From: Streptomyces sp. NBC_01445
GTDB taxonomy: Bacteria; Actinomycetota; Actinomycetes; Streptomycetales; Streptomycetaceae
Assembly (NCBI RefSeq): GCF_035918235.1
Contig: NZ_CP109485.1
Coordinates: forward strand, 5,629,501-5,693,500
Length of the DNA: 64,000 bases
Reading direction: 5' to 3'
Below the pieces are notes generated by a model. That model saw only the letters and a program-made list of their open reading frames with translations, was not told where the DNA came from and did no database searches. Both the position numbers and the translations under genes were made by a program. Position 1 is the first letter of the stretch. Each line of letters begins with the position of its first letter. This document shows, piece by piece, positions 7,933 to 15,548 of the stretch.

Positions 7933-8672
7933 TGACTTCTGATGCAACGAAGCAGACTGTTCCGGTGGCTGAAGCGACGGAATCACTGCGGGAACTGATC
8001 AAAAGGGCGCGCTTCGTGCTCTTCGACTTCGACGGGCCGATCTGCCGGCTCTTCGCGGGGCACTCGGCGGAGCGGGTGGCCGTCGAACAGGTGCGGTGGC
8101 TCGAGGAGCGCGGGCTGCACGGTCTGCTCACCGAGGAGGAGCGCGCGGAACCGGACCCGCACGCCGTCCTGCGCGCCGTCGACCGCCGGCGCCCCGGCAG
8201 CGACCTGGTCGTCGAGCTGGAGGAGCGCCTCACCCAGCAGGAGCTCACGGCGGTGGCCTCGGCGTGGCCCACACAGTTCGCCGACCCGCTGATCAGGACG
8301 TGGTTCGCGGTGGGCGCCCACCTGGCCGTCACGACGAACAACTCCCCGGCGGTGGCGTCCCGCTACCTGGCCACGCGCGGCCTCACCAGCTGCTTCGCCC
8401 CGCACATCTACGGCCGAACCCAGGACCTCCACCTCCTGAAGCCCCACCCGCACTGCGTACAGCGCGCCCTCGGCGCCCTAGGCGCGACCCCCGAAACGTC
8501 CCTGATGATCGGCGACACCCCCTCGGACTTCGAAGCGGCCACAGCGGCGGGCATCGCGTTCCTGGGCTACGCCCGAACCGACCGCAAGGCAAAGGTCCTG
8601 AGGGAGGCGGGAGCGGAGGTGGTGGTGTCCTCCCTGGAGCCGGTGCTCGGGGTGTTGCGGGGGCGGGGCTGA
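7932..8672 (+). CDS. HAD-superfamily phosphatase coupled to GntR 2
   Basis: 246 residues. The catalytic DFDG motif at residues 32-35 (D32 nucleophile, D34 acid), the motif III lysine in LLKPHPHC and the motif IV MIGDTPSDFEAA are all present, as in phosphoglycolate-phosphatase-like or beta-phosphoglucomutase-like HADs. The start is GTG 7932, which shares its G with the stop of the GntR gene (TAGTG); no separate promoter is visible. The substrate is unknown, probably a small phosphorylated metabolite. It is convergent with the third membrane gene, 18 bp away. Only module 2 of the three carries this extra gene. Confidence 0.85.
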   Translation: MTSDATKQTVPVAEATESLRELIKRARFVLFDFDGPICRLFAGHSAERVAVEQVRWLEERGLHGLLTEEERAEPDPHAVLRAVDRRRPGSDLVVELEERLTQQELTAVASAWPTQFADPLIRTWFAVGAHLAVTTNNSPAVASRYLATRGLTSCFAPHIYGRTQDLHLLKPHPHCVQRALGALGATPETSLMIGDTPSDFEAATAAGIAFLGYARTDRKAKVLREAGAEVVVSSLEPVLGVLRGRG

Positions 8673-8690
8673 CGGGTCGCGTCCGCTGGG

Positions 8691-8873
8691 TCACGCCTGC
8701 ATGGTCAGGAGCACAAGCAGCACGGCGCCGACCGCGAGCCACCGCTCGCTGCGCATGCGGATGCCCGTGGTGAGCAGTATCAGCGCGAAGAGCCCGAAGG
8801 CCCCGTAGCGCCATTGGACGAGCTGCTCGAAGCCGAGGACCACCAGGGTCGACAGCAGCTGGATGATGACCAT
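8691..8873 (-). CDS. module 3: small FEQL-QW-YG membrane protein
   Basis: 60-residue, most diverged of the three paralogues. It keeps FEQLVQWRYG at residues 15-24, a basic turn RMRSER and a C-terminal VGAVLLVLL stretch. It has the same orientation relative to its GntR gene. ATG 8873. No named family; function unknown. Confidence 0.82.
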   Translation of the reverse strand: MVIIQLLSTLVVLGFEQLVQWRYGAFGLFALILLTTGIRMRSERWLAVGAVLLVLLTMQA

Positions 8874-8914
8874 GTTCCCGCCCCTTGGCGTATGCCTTCA
8901 GCGATCAACTACCT

Positions 8915-8926
8915 GTCCAATTGGAC
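8915..8926. promoter_or_regulatory. module 3 palindrome GTCCAATTGGAC
   Basis: Perfect 12-bp palindrome 41 bp upstream of the module 3 membrane gene, occupying the place of the AGTTGG..CCAACT site in modules 1 and 2. The changed sequence would fit a regulator with changed specificity. Confidence 0.5.
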
Positions 8927-8991
8927 TGGTTGACTTGAATTGGATTTCCCCGACCGGTCTGATCCAGTAACCGCCGGCTCGGTTTGGGCTT

Positions 8992-9019
8992 CAACTTGAC
9001 TGATTCCGGCGTGTAGTTG
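8992..9019 (+). promoter_or_regulatory. module 3 inverted repeat CAACT-N18-AGTTG
   Basis: Same arms as modules 1 and 2 with an 18-bp spacer, ending 24 bp before the GntR 3 start. Confidence 0.4.
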
Positions 9020-9043
9020 GGCTGAAAGAGGTACGGTCGCTCC

Positions 9044-9922
9044 ATGGCCGGTGAACGCAGGCGTGACGGCGGTGGCAGGGAGGCCTGGCGCGTCGCCGAG
9101 ACGTTGCGTGCGCGTATGGCCGACGGGAGTTACCCGCTCAACAGTCTGCTTCCCCCGCAGCGAGAGCTCGCCGACTCGTTCGGGGTCTCCAGGGACACCG
9201 TGCAGCGGGCGCTGCGGGAACTCGCGGGCGAGGGCTGGATCGAATCACGCCAGGGCAGCGGATCCCGCGTCATCAAGACCCAGCGAATCCAGTCGTACAC
9301 GGCCAAGGCGTCGCACGAGGGCCGGGTCTCCCTCGGCCCACTGATCAGCGAGGCGTTCGAGCGACCGAATGTCACGCTGGATGTCTATACCCTGACGTCC
9401 GAGTCGCTCGACACCCACATCAGGCTCCAGGCGGAGCGGATCCGGACCGGGGAGATCGCCCCGCAGCGGATCGGACTGCGCATGCTGCTGCCCTCCGAGT
9501 CCCTTGAGCTGCCCTATCCGCGCGCACTGGACCGGTCGGACGACCCGAGGCTGCGCGACCGGCTCCACGGCATCACGCGCCGGCACACCGCTTCACTCCG
9601 CAGGGAGCTGCGCCAGCTGCGCGCGGAGGGCCTTGTCCCGGCCGCCGACATCGAGATACGCCATGTGGCGCTCACGCCGGCCTTCAAGCTCTACCTGCTC
9701 AACGGAACCGAAGCGTTGCACGGGCCGTATGAAGTCATTGAGCGGCCCATCGTGCTGGAGACCGGTGAGGAGATCGCGGCGCTCGACGTCCTCGGGCTCG
9801 GGGCGACGCTCACCCACTACGTGAAGGACGACGACGAGAACTCACGAGGCTCCGTCTTCGTGGACGCCTGGCAGGCGTGGTTCGACTCGGTGTGGGGCCG
9901 CCTCGCCGAGCCGGGCGGCTGA
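9044..9922 (+). CDS. module 3: GntR-type regulator with uncharacterised C-terminal domain
   Basis: 292 residues. GntR winged helix at about residues 10-80 (RVAETLRARM...LPPQRELADSFGVSRDTVQRALREL) followed by the same C-terminal domain as the other two: IGLRMLLPSESLEL, TPAFKLYLLNGTEAL and the terminal FVDAWQAWFDSVW. It is more distant from regulators 1 and 2 than they are from each other. ATG 9044 follows GAAAGAGG, so unlike the others this message has a leader. It is divergent from the membrane gene at 8873. Confidence 0.82.
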   Translation: MAGERRRDGGGREAWRVAETLRARMADGSYPLNSLLPPQRELADSFGVSRDTVQRALRELAGEGWIESRQGSGSRVIKTQRIQSYTAKASHEGRVSLGPLISEAFERPNVTLDVYTLTSESLDTHIRLQAERIRTGEIAPQRIGLRMLLPSESLELPYPRALDRSDDPRLRDRLHGITRRHTASLRRELRQLRAEGLVPAADIEIRHVALTPAFKLYLLNGTEALHGPYEVIERPIVLETGEEIAALDVLGLGATLTHYVKDDDENSRGSVFVDAWQAWFDSVWGRLAEPGG

Positions 9923-10071
9923 CCCGTTCCTTCCTCGAACGCGTGACACCGGAGAGTGGCGTTTACGGCATTGAGACCCGGGACTGTTCTGCTCGACTCG
10001 TGGGTCGCCATCGGGGCCATTAAGGTGTGCATCACTTTCCGGCCCGTTGCGCGAGTATTCAGGAGAGGCCC

Positions 10072-12294
10072 GTGGGCGCATCTCACGCCCCGAGTTCTTG
10101 TCAGCGAGGAAGTTCCGACGAGGACATCTGGGATCGCTTCAGGCGGCAGGCGGCGCTGGAGGGCGAATCGCTCAGCAGTCACCACCACCGGAACTACGTA
10201 ATTCCCCTGGCCAAACCGATGGCGCGGCGCCTGGGCCAGGCCCCGGGAACCCGGGTGACGGTGCGGGTGCGCAAGACCGAGGCGCTTCCCGTGGTGATCA
10301 GGACGTGGCAGGACGAGAAGGGCATCCTCGACGCCATCGGCGGCGTGCTGCCGAATGTTCCACAGTGCCTGTTCAAGCGGGCTGACCTGGCTATTCACAG
10401 TTACGTCGAGGGTGTGCCGCTCTCCAGCGTCTGCCCGAACGGCAAGCCGGTCGACTCCCATCTGATTTCCGCTCTGGCGGGACTGCTCGCCGACATGACG
10501 CGTGTGTCCAGCCGTGGCCTGCCCCCGCTCCCGGATTTCTGGCCTCGCAGGGGTCGCGACAGCGGGGCTTTCCTGAGGGCGCTGGCTCGAGCGGCAGAGG
10601 AACAGATCCGGAAGCCCAATTGGACTGCTTTTGGTGGGCTGTTCGCGGCGCTCGGTATCGCTGAGGACGCGCTGACCAGGTTCGCCGAACGGGTTCCCAC
10701 CCTGATGCGGAGGCCCTTCAGCTTGCTCCACGGAGACCTGCACCGGGACAACGTCATCGTGTCGTACCACGGCGACCCGCCCCTCATCTGCGTCGACTGG
10801 GAGCTGGCCACGTATGGCGATCCGCTGCACGACCTGGCCACGCACCTGGTGCGCATGGACTATCCCGAGGAACAGTGGGCCGAGGTCACGGGTGAGTGGC
10901 GCGAGGCGATGCAGGGCGCCCGTTCCGAGGCGACGGTCGGACTCGGTTCGGACCTGCGGCACTACATCGACTTCGAGCACGCGCAGTCCGTGTATCCCGA
11001 TGTCATAAGGGCCGTCACCTCCCTGGGCGATTCCTTCAGCCAGCGGGACCTCGACGTCGCGGCCCAGTCGGTGCACAGGGCGCTGCGGCGGGCGGAGAAG
11101 CCGCTGCGGCTCACGAGAGTGCCCGACGTGGCCAAGATCGAGCCGATCCTCTTCCGCTGGCGTGAGGCACAGAAGGGCCGGTACAAGGGGAAGCCGACGA
11201 TCTCGGGGATCTCCTGGACGCGGGACCGGCGAGTGCCGGAGCACCCGGAGTTTCCCGAGCGCGCGGTCGTCCAGGCACTGCTGGCCGAAGGCGGAGCGAC
11301 CGCCGACCAGGTCTTCAAGGGAACGGCCCACCTCAGCACAGTGGTGCGTGTACCTGCGGTCGGCTTCCCCGTGATGGTCCGTCGGAAGGCGGGTTCGGTG
11401 AGCCACACGGAACGCCGATTCCTCGACGAGCACGCGGTCCTGCGGGCGATCGAGCAGTCACGGGGCGCCGTCCGCGCTCCCCGTGTGCTGGCCCTGGGTG
11501 TCAGCAATCTCGAGGACCAGTTCTCCATTCACTCCTACGAGGGCCCTTCCCGGGGGCTCCGCCCGCCGGAGCACCCCGTGGACGGGCTCCTGCCGCATGA
11601 GGCGGACGACCTCGTGGACCAACTGTGTGCCTTGACGCAGGTCGACACCAGCGTGTTGGACGCTCCCATGGGGAGCCAGAGTTTCTATGCCTGGCTGGGC
11701 CATGAACTGGTCCGGCTCGTCGACGGACTGCCCAAGGAGTCCAGGCAGTTGGCCAACAAGCTGGGACTTCCAGGCGCCCGCTGGCTGGAGTGGGGCCTGG
11801 GGCGTCACGTGGTGTCACCGCGGGGACGTGCGCTGCTGCACGGTGATCTCAACCCGTGGAACCTCGTACGGCGGGAGGACGGTGGGCTGACCCTCATCGA
11901 CTGGGAGATGGCGATGGTCGGGGATCCGCTCTACGACCTCGTCCGGCACATGCACCTGACGCCGACGAAATCGGAGATCCGCCAGCGCATGTTCGCGCGC
12001 TGGACGAGGCAGCTGCCCGAACGATTCACCAACGGGTGGCGCGCCGATCGGCATGTGTACCGGTCCATCGAGATCGTCCGCTCGGCCTATGTGGACCTGG
12101 ACCGGCTCGTCACCGGCGCGGGACTCGACGCCCCCAACGTGCTGCGAGCCGTGGGCACGTACGCGACCACGCTGCACAAGGCCCTGGCATGGCTGGGAAT
12201 GCCCCCGGGCCGGACGAACCCCTACCTTGCCCGGGCGTTGCCGAGTGGGGACCATGGGCATCCGGAGACTGCTGGAGTCCCCACCGGAGTGTGA
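10072..12294 (+). CDS. tandem (two-domain) aminoglycoside-phosphotransferase-like kinase
   Basis: 740 residues, more than twice the length of a normal APH/choline-kinase-like enzyme. It contains two full catalytic regions: HGDLHRDN at residues 220-227 with the metal-binding D242 in VDWE, and HGDLNPWN at 590-597 with D610 in IDWE. Each is followed by the usual helical GDPLHDLATHL / GDPLYDLVRHM segment. Strands before each (VVIRTW near residue 83, VMVRRKAG in the second half) look like N-lobes. Start GTG 10072 with AGGAG at 10061-10065; the track to 10027 lacks a ribosome site. Substrate unknown. Both centres look intact, so it is a genuine fusion or duplication rather than a decayed copy. Confidence 0.8.
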   Translation: MGASHAPSSCQRGSSDEDIWDRFRRQAALEGESLSSHHHRNYVIPLAKPMARRLGQAPGTRVTVRVRKTEALPVVIRTWQDEKGILDAIGGVLPNVPQCLFKRADLAIHSYVEGVPLSSVCPNGKPVDSHLISALAGLLADMTRVSSRGLPPLPDFWPRRGRDSGAFLRALARAAEEQIRKPNWTAFGGLFAALGIAEDALTRFAERVPTLMRRPFSLLHGDLHRDNVIVSYHGDPPLICVDWELATYGDPLHDLATHLVRMDYPEEQWAEVTGEWREAMQGARSEATVGLGSDLRHYIDFEHAQSVYPDVIRAVTSLGDSFSQRDLDVAAQSVHRALRRAEKPLRLTRVPDVAKIEPILFRWREAQKGRYKGKPTISGISWTRDRRVPEHPEFPERAVVQALLAEGGATADQVFKGTAHLSTVVRVPAVGFPVMVRRKAGSVSHTERRFLDEHAVLRAIEQSRGAVRAPRVLALGVSNLEDQFSIHSYEGPSRGLRPPEHPVDGLLPHEADDLVDQLCALTQVDTSVLDAPMGSQSFYAWLGHELVRLVDGLPKESRQLANKLGLPGARWLEWGLGRHVVSPRGRALLHGDLNPWNLVRREDGGLTLIDWEMAMVGDPLYDLVRHMHLTPTKSEIRQRMFARWTRQLPERFTNGWRADRHVYRSIEIVRSAYVDLDRLVTGAGLDAPNVLRAVGTYATTLHKALAWLGMPPGRTNPYLARALPSGDHGHPETAGVPTGV

Positions 12295-12599
12295 ACGCCC
12301 TGTGGATGCCCTGGCCTTGAGGAGGGCTCGTATGCCCGGCCGGGGAGACGCTCTGCAACGAGCTCTGCCACCGCCTTCAGAAGCTCCTGGACGATCCCGG
12401 TCCGACGAAGCGCGTCTAGATAAGGGTGATGGTGCCGGACTTCGGCCGGCCGATGACCGTGCCCTCACGGGTGGGCGTGAACCGGGAACCGGTCGACGAC
12501 CCGGAGTTCCGTCGGTCTGGGCGGGGGCTGAGCCCTCCTGACGGCCCGGGGCCGCCACCTGAAGCCGTGCGGCGGTGGTCGGCCCGTACGCTTCCCCCC
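12295..12599. other. 305-bp gap with possible gene remnants
   Basis: No complete gene is supported. A plus-strand stretch ending at TAG 12417-12419 reads like a protein tail (ETLCNELCHRLQKLL and so on) but has a stop just upstream and no start. A minus-strand frame ending at 12416 closes with EGTVIGRPKSGTITLI, also tail-like. Both may be debris. Confidence 0.35.
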
Positions 12600-13232
12600 A
12601 TGAGTGGCGAGACCGGTGGTATGGGCCTCCGCGAGCGGAAGAAGCGGCGGATGTATCAGGCGATCTCCGAGGCGGCCATCGGGCTGTTTCTGGAGAAGGG
12701 GTTCGACAAGGTGTCCGTCGCCGAGGTCGCGGCCGCCGTCGAGATCTCCAAGCCGACCCTGTTCCGGTACTTCCCCACCAAGGAGGACCTGGTCCTCCAC
12801 CGGTTCGCCGATCACGAGGACGAGGCCGCGCGCGTCGTCGCCGGGCGGGGCGCGGGCGTGACCCCGCTCGCCGCGCTGCGGGCGCACTTTCTCGACGGGC
12901 TCGAGCGGCGCGACCCGGTGACCGGGCTCAACGACCACCCCGCGGTGCTCGCCTTTCACCGGCTGCTCTACGGCACCCCGTCGCTGGTCGCGCGGGCGTA
13001 CGGGTATCAGGAGCGGTCGGAGAAGATCCTGGCGGGCGCGCTCGGCGAGGGGGTCGGGGCGGCGCTCGGGGCCGGGCAGATCTTTGCCGTGCAGCGCGTT
13101 CTCGCCATGGAGAACTGGCGGCGGATCGCCGAGGGGGAGAGCGCCGACGCGGTGTGGCCGGATGCGGTGGAGGCTGCTGAGCTGGGGTTTCGGCAGTTGG
13201 AGCGGGGGCTCGGCGCAGGGGGTGGCGCATAG
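12600..13232 (+). CDS. TetR-family transcriptional regulator
   Basis: 210 residues. The N-terminal TetR helix-turn-helix is at about residues 12-60 (RERKKRRMYQAISEAAIGLFLEKGFDKVSVAEVAAAVEISKPTLFRYFPTKEDL in outline), with the usual FPTKEDL end. The C-terminal ligand domain is of the MftR/TetR-C type length. ATG 12600 is chosen because the DNA-binding domain begins 12 residues later. Its target is not evident: the flanking genes are a kinase and a helicase remnant. Ligand unknown. Confidence 0.85.
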   Translation: MSGETGGMGLRERKKRRMYQAISEAAIGLFLEKGFDKVSVAEVAAAVEISKPTLFRYFPTKEDLVLHRFADHEDEAARVVAGRGAGVTPLAALRAHFLDGLERRDPVTGLNDHPAVLAFHRLLYGTPSLVARAYGYQERSEKILAGALGEGVGAALGAGQIFAVQRVLAMENWRRIAEGESADAVWPDAVEAAELGFRQLERGLGAGGGA

Positions 13233-13263
13233 TGCTCGACGGCCGGATGATCCGCGTGCTCGC

Positions 13264-13446
13264 GTGACCGTCCTCGGGGCCTTTGTCGCCAAGGGCCTCT
13301 GGTACGACCATGTCGTCGCCGTCGAGCCGGCCGCCGAGGCCGAGCGCCGCGGCCCGCACCGGCTGTACGTCGTCCTGACCCGCGCAGCCTCCCGCCTCGA
13401 CGTCGTGCACAGCCGGCCACTGCCGTTCGGGCCGGACGCGGTCTGA
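13264..13446 (+). pseudogene. C-terminal remnant of a HelD/UvrD-like helicase
   Basis: Only about 60 residues remain. They match the end of actinobacterial HelD-type superfamily-1 helicases: AKGLxYDHVVxVEPA (motif V region) and the motif VI block HRLYVVLTRAASRL, ending with H.RPLP. The ATP-binding Walker A part and the rest of the enzyme are absent; a TetR gene occupies the upstream DNA. The frame is open from GTG 13264 but a product this size cannot be a helicase. Confidence 0.6.
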
Positions 13447-13455
13447 GCCGCCCGC

Positions 13456-13920
13456 TCACTCCGGGATGTCGAGCGCCGTCCCGTAGAGGCGGCAGACGCG
13501 GAGTCTGATCACCACGCGGCGCTCCTCGACCAGCTGTGCGAGGAACTCCGTCTCCTGCTCCGGATTGTCGAACCCCGGTGTCATGGCGAGCAGTTCGCGT
13601 CCGACGGCGTCGCCGGGCGAGGCTGTCACCTCCGACACCTCGGCTTCGCCCTCGGCGACCGCGAAGGACCACACGTCGGGGCCGCTGACGTGCAGCGCGG
13701 CATGCGGGTCGCTCCGCAGCAGGCGGGCCTTGAGCCGGTCGGCCGTGGTGGAGACGCGTACGACGCGCTCCTCGGGGCTCCAGTGGTAGAGCACGGTGGA
13801 CAGGTGCGGGTGCCCGGTGCGCCGGACACTCGCCAGCGTTCCGAACCGGCTGCGGGAGAGAAGCAGTTGGAGCTCTTCATCGGTGAGGATCCGGGGTGCG
13901 GGGCCACTCTTCGCCGTCAT
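13456..13920 (-). CDS. pyridoxamine 5'-phosphate oxidase / F420-binding split-barrel protein (FDOR)
   Basis: 154 residues with the split-barrel pattern: N-terminal helix, GTLASVRRTGHPHLSTVLYHW strands, and VVRVSTTADRLKARLLRSDPHAALHV, the phosphate-binding region typical of FDOR-B proteins that bind F420 or FMN. The substrate is not predictable. It is 46 bp downstream of the MFS gene on the same strand and probably cotranscribed with it. It ends 9 bp from the convergent helicase remnant. Confidence 0.8.
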   Translation of the reverse strand: MTAKSGPAPRILTDEELQLLLSRSRFGTLASVRRTGHPHLSTVLYHWSPEERVVRVSTTADRLKARLLRSDPHAALHVSGPDVWSFAVAEGEAEVSEVTASPGDAVGRELLAMTPGFDNPEQETEFLAQLVEERRVVIRLRVCRLYGTALDIPE

Positions 13921-13966
13921 GACGCCTCCGTCGGTGGGGGGTGTGGTGGTGGGCGGGTGGGGCTGA

Positions 13967-15412
13967 TCAGGTCGTCGTACGGGGCTTGCGCAGTACCACG
14001 TAAGCGATCAGGAACGCGGCGACGAGCAGACCCGTACCGACCGTGAAGGCCAGGTGGTAGCCGCTGGTGAGGGCCTCGGCGCGGGTGGCGCCGTGCGCGG
14101 TGAGCGAGCGGGTGCGGGACGCGGCGAGCGTGGAGAGCACGGCGACTCCGACGGCCATGCCGATCTGCTGGGTGGTGTTGAAGAGGCCGGAGGCGACCCC
14201 GGCGTCGGCCTCGCTCGCCCCGGACATGCCGAGCGAGGTCAGCGCGGGCAGGGCGAGGCCGAAACCCGCCGCGAGGAACATCACCGGGAGGATGTCGGTG
14301 GCGTAGTGCGCGTGCACGGGGACGCGGGCGAGGAGTCCGAGTACGCCGATGAGGAGCACGATCCCGGTGAGCAGCACGTTGCGTTCGCCGAAGCGGGCGC
14401 CGAGGCGGGCCGAGACGCCGAGGGAGACCGCGCCGATGACGGCCGCCGCGGGGAGCATGGCGAGGCCGGTCTCCGCGGCGCCGTAGCCGAGGACGTTCTG
14501 GAGGTAGAGGGCGACGAGGATCTGGAAGGAGAAGAGCGCGGCGACCATCAGCATCTGGACGAGGTTGGCCCCGGCGACGCTGCGCGAGCGCAGGATCCGC
14601 AGTGGCATGAGCGGCGTACGGGCCCTGGCCTGCCGGACGAAGAACCCGGCGAGCAGCAGTGCGGCGACGGCCCCGGTCCCGAGCGTGCGTGCCGAAGTCC
14701 AGCCGTACGCCTCGACCTTGACGACGGAGTAGATCCCGAGCATCAGGCCGCCGGTGACGAGCAGCGCGCCGGCCGTGTCGGCGCCGGCCCTGAGCCCGAG
14801 GCCGCGGTCGCGGGGCAGGGCGGGCACGGCAACCGCGAGGGCCGCGAGCCCGATGGGCAGGTTGATGAAGAAGATCCAGTGCCAGCTGAGCGCGTCGGTG
14901 AGTACGCCTCCCAGGACCTGCCCTATCGAGGCCCCGGCGGCGCCGGTGAAGCTGAACACGGCGATGGCCCTGGCTCGTTCGCGGGGTTCGGTGAACAGCG
15001 TGACGAGGATGCCGAGACTGACGGCGGACGCCAGCGCGCTGCCGACGCCCTGGAGGAACCGCGCGGCGATCAGGACCTCGGGGCTCGTGGCCACGCCGGC
15101 CAGGAGCGAGGCCGCGGTGAAGACCACCGTGCCCGCGAGGAAGAGCCGCTTGCGTCCGACGAGGTCGCCGAGCCGCCCGGCGAGCAGCAGCAGGCTGCCG
15201 AACGCGATCAGGTAGGCGTTGACGACCCAGCTGAGTCCGGCCGGGGTGAACCCGAGATCGCTCTGGATGGCCGGCATCGCCACGGTCACGATGCTGCCGT
15301 CGAGGACCGTCATCAGCATCCCCGTGGCCAGGACACCGAGGGCCGGCCACCGGGAGCGCTGGGGGGCGAGGAGCGCCGGAAGGGCGCGGAGTGGTGCGGA
15401 AACGGCAGCCAT
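13967..15412 (-). CDS. DHA2-family (14-TMS) MFS drug exporter
   Basis: 481 residues, EmrB/QacA type. Motif A-like GRLGDLVGRKRLF lies between helices 2 and 3, motif C-like GAAGASIGQVLGGVLT lies in helix 5, and D38 in TVLDGSIVTVAMPAIQ is the motif D1 region. Alternating hydrophobic segments are consistent with 14 helices. ATG 15412 has GGAG in front. A MarR gene lies upstream on the same strand, and the 136-bp gap between them has an operator-like repeat shared with the MarR promoter, so the exporter is probably MarR-controlled. Confidence 0.88.
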   Translation of the reverse strand: MAAVSAPLRALPALLAPQRSRWPALGVLATGMLMTVLDGSIVTVAMPAIQSDLGFTPAGLSWVVNAYLIAFGSLLLLAGRLGDLVGRKRLFLAGTVVFTAASLLAGVATSPEVLIAARFLQGVGSALASAVSLGILVTLFTEPRERARAIAVFSFTGAAGASIGQVLGGVLTDALSWHWIFFINLPIGLAALAVAVPALPRDRGLGLRAGADTAGALLVTGGLMLGIYSVVKVEAYGWTSARTLGTGAVAALLLAGFFVRQARARTPLMPLRILRSRSVAGANLVQMLMVAALFSFQILVALYLQNVLGYGAAETGLAMLPAAAVIGAVSLGVSARLGARFGERNVLLTGIVLLIGVLGLLARVPVHAHYATDILPVMFLAAGFGLALPALTSLGMSGASEADAGVASGLFNTTQQIGMAVGVAVLSTLAASRTRSLTAHGATRAEALTSGYHLAFTVGTGLLVAAFLIAYVVLRKPRTTT

Positions 15413-15478
15413 TTACGGTCATCTCCTGTCAAAGGGCCACTGCGGGAGCCGCTGCGGGCCAACAGGAATGACCGTAGC

Positions 15479-15502
15479 AGATAGTTTTGTTGCAGACTAT
15501 CT
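15479..15502. promoter_or_regulatory. candidate MarR operator upstream of the MFS gene
   Basis: AGATAGT (15479-15485) and ACTATCT (15496-15502) are perfect inverted arms with a 10-bp spacer. The right half GTTGCAGACTATCT (15489-15502) recurs as GTTGCGGATTATCT upstream of marR. Confidence 0.6.
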
Positions 15503-15548
15503 TTTACGGGTGCATGTGGAGGGGGCGGGTCGGGGAGTGGGATGGGGG

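Noticed and set aside
9817..11433. 538-residue minus-strand open frame under the tandem kinase gene
   Set aside because: The plus strand holds two kinase catalytic motifs, and the minus frame has no recognisable domain or ribosome site.
4080..12294. Antibiotic resistance island (Eis-like and tandem kinase genes, with another APH-type gene at 61.2 kb)
   Set aside because: The genes are far apart, there is no biosynthetic cluster or mobile element, and all have plausible chromosomal roles. Resistance is not supported by sequence alone.
12332..12541. Short frame starting ATG 12332 behind GAGGAGG
   Set aside because: Good ribosome site but the product is Pro/Gly/Arg-rich with no pattern and another frame there looks more protein-like. 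Kept only as part of the decay zone.
14054..15484. 476-residue plus-strand frame opposite the MFS exporter
   Set aside because: Composition is Gly/Glu/Arg-rich shadow of a membrane protein gene; the minus frame has clear transporter motifs.
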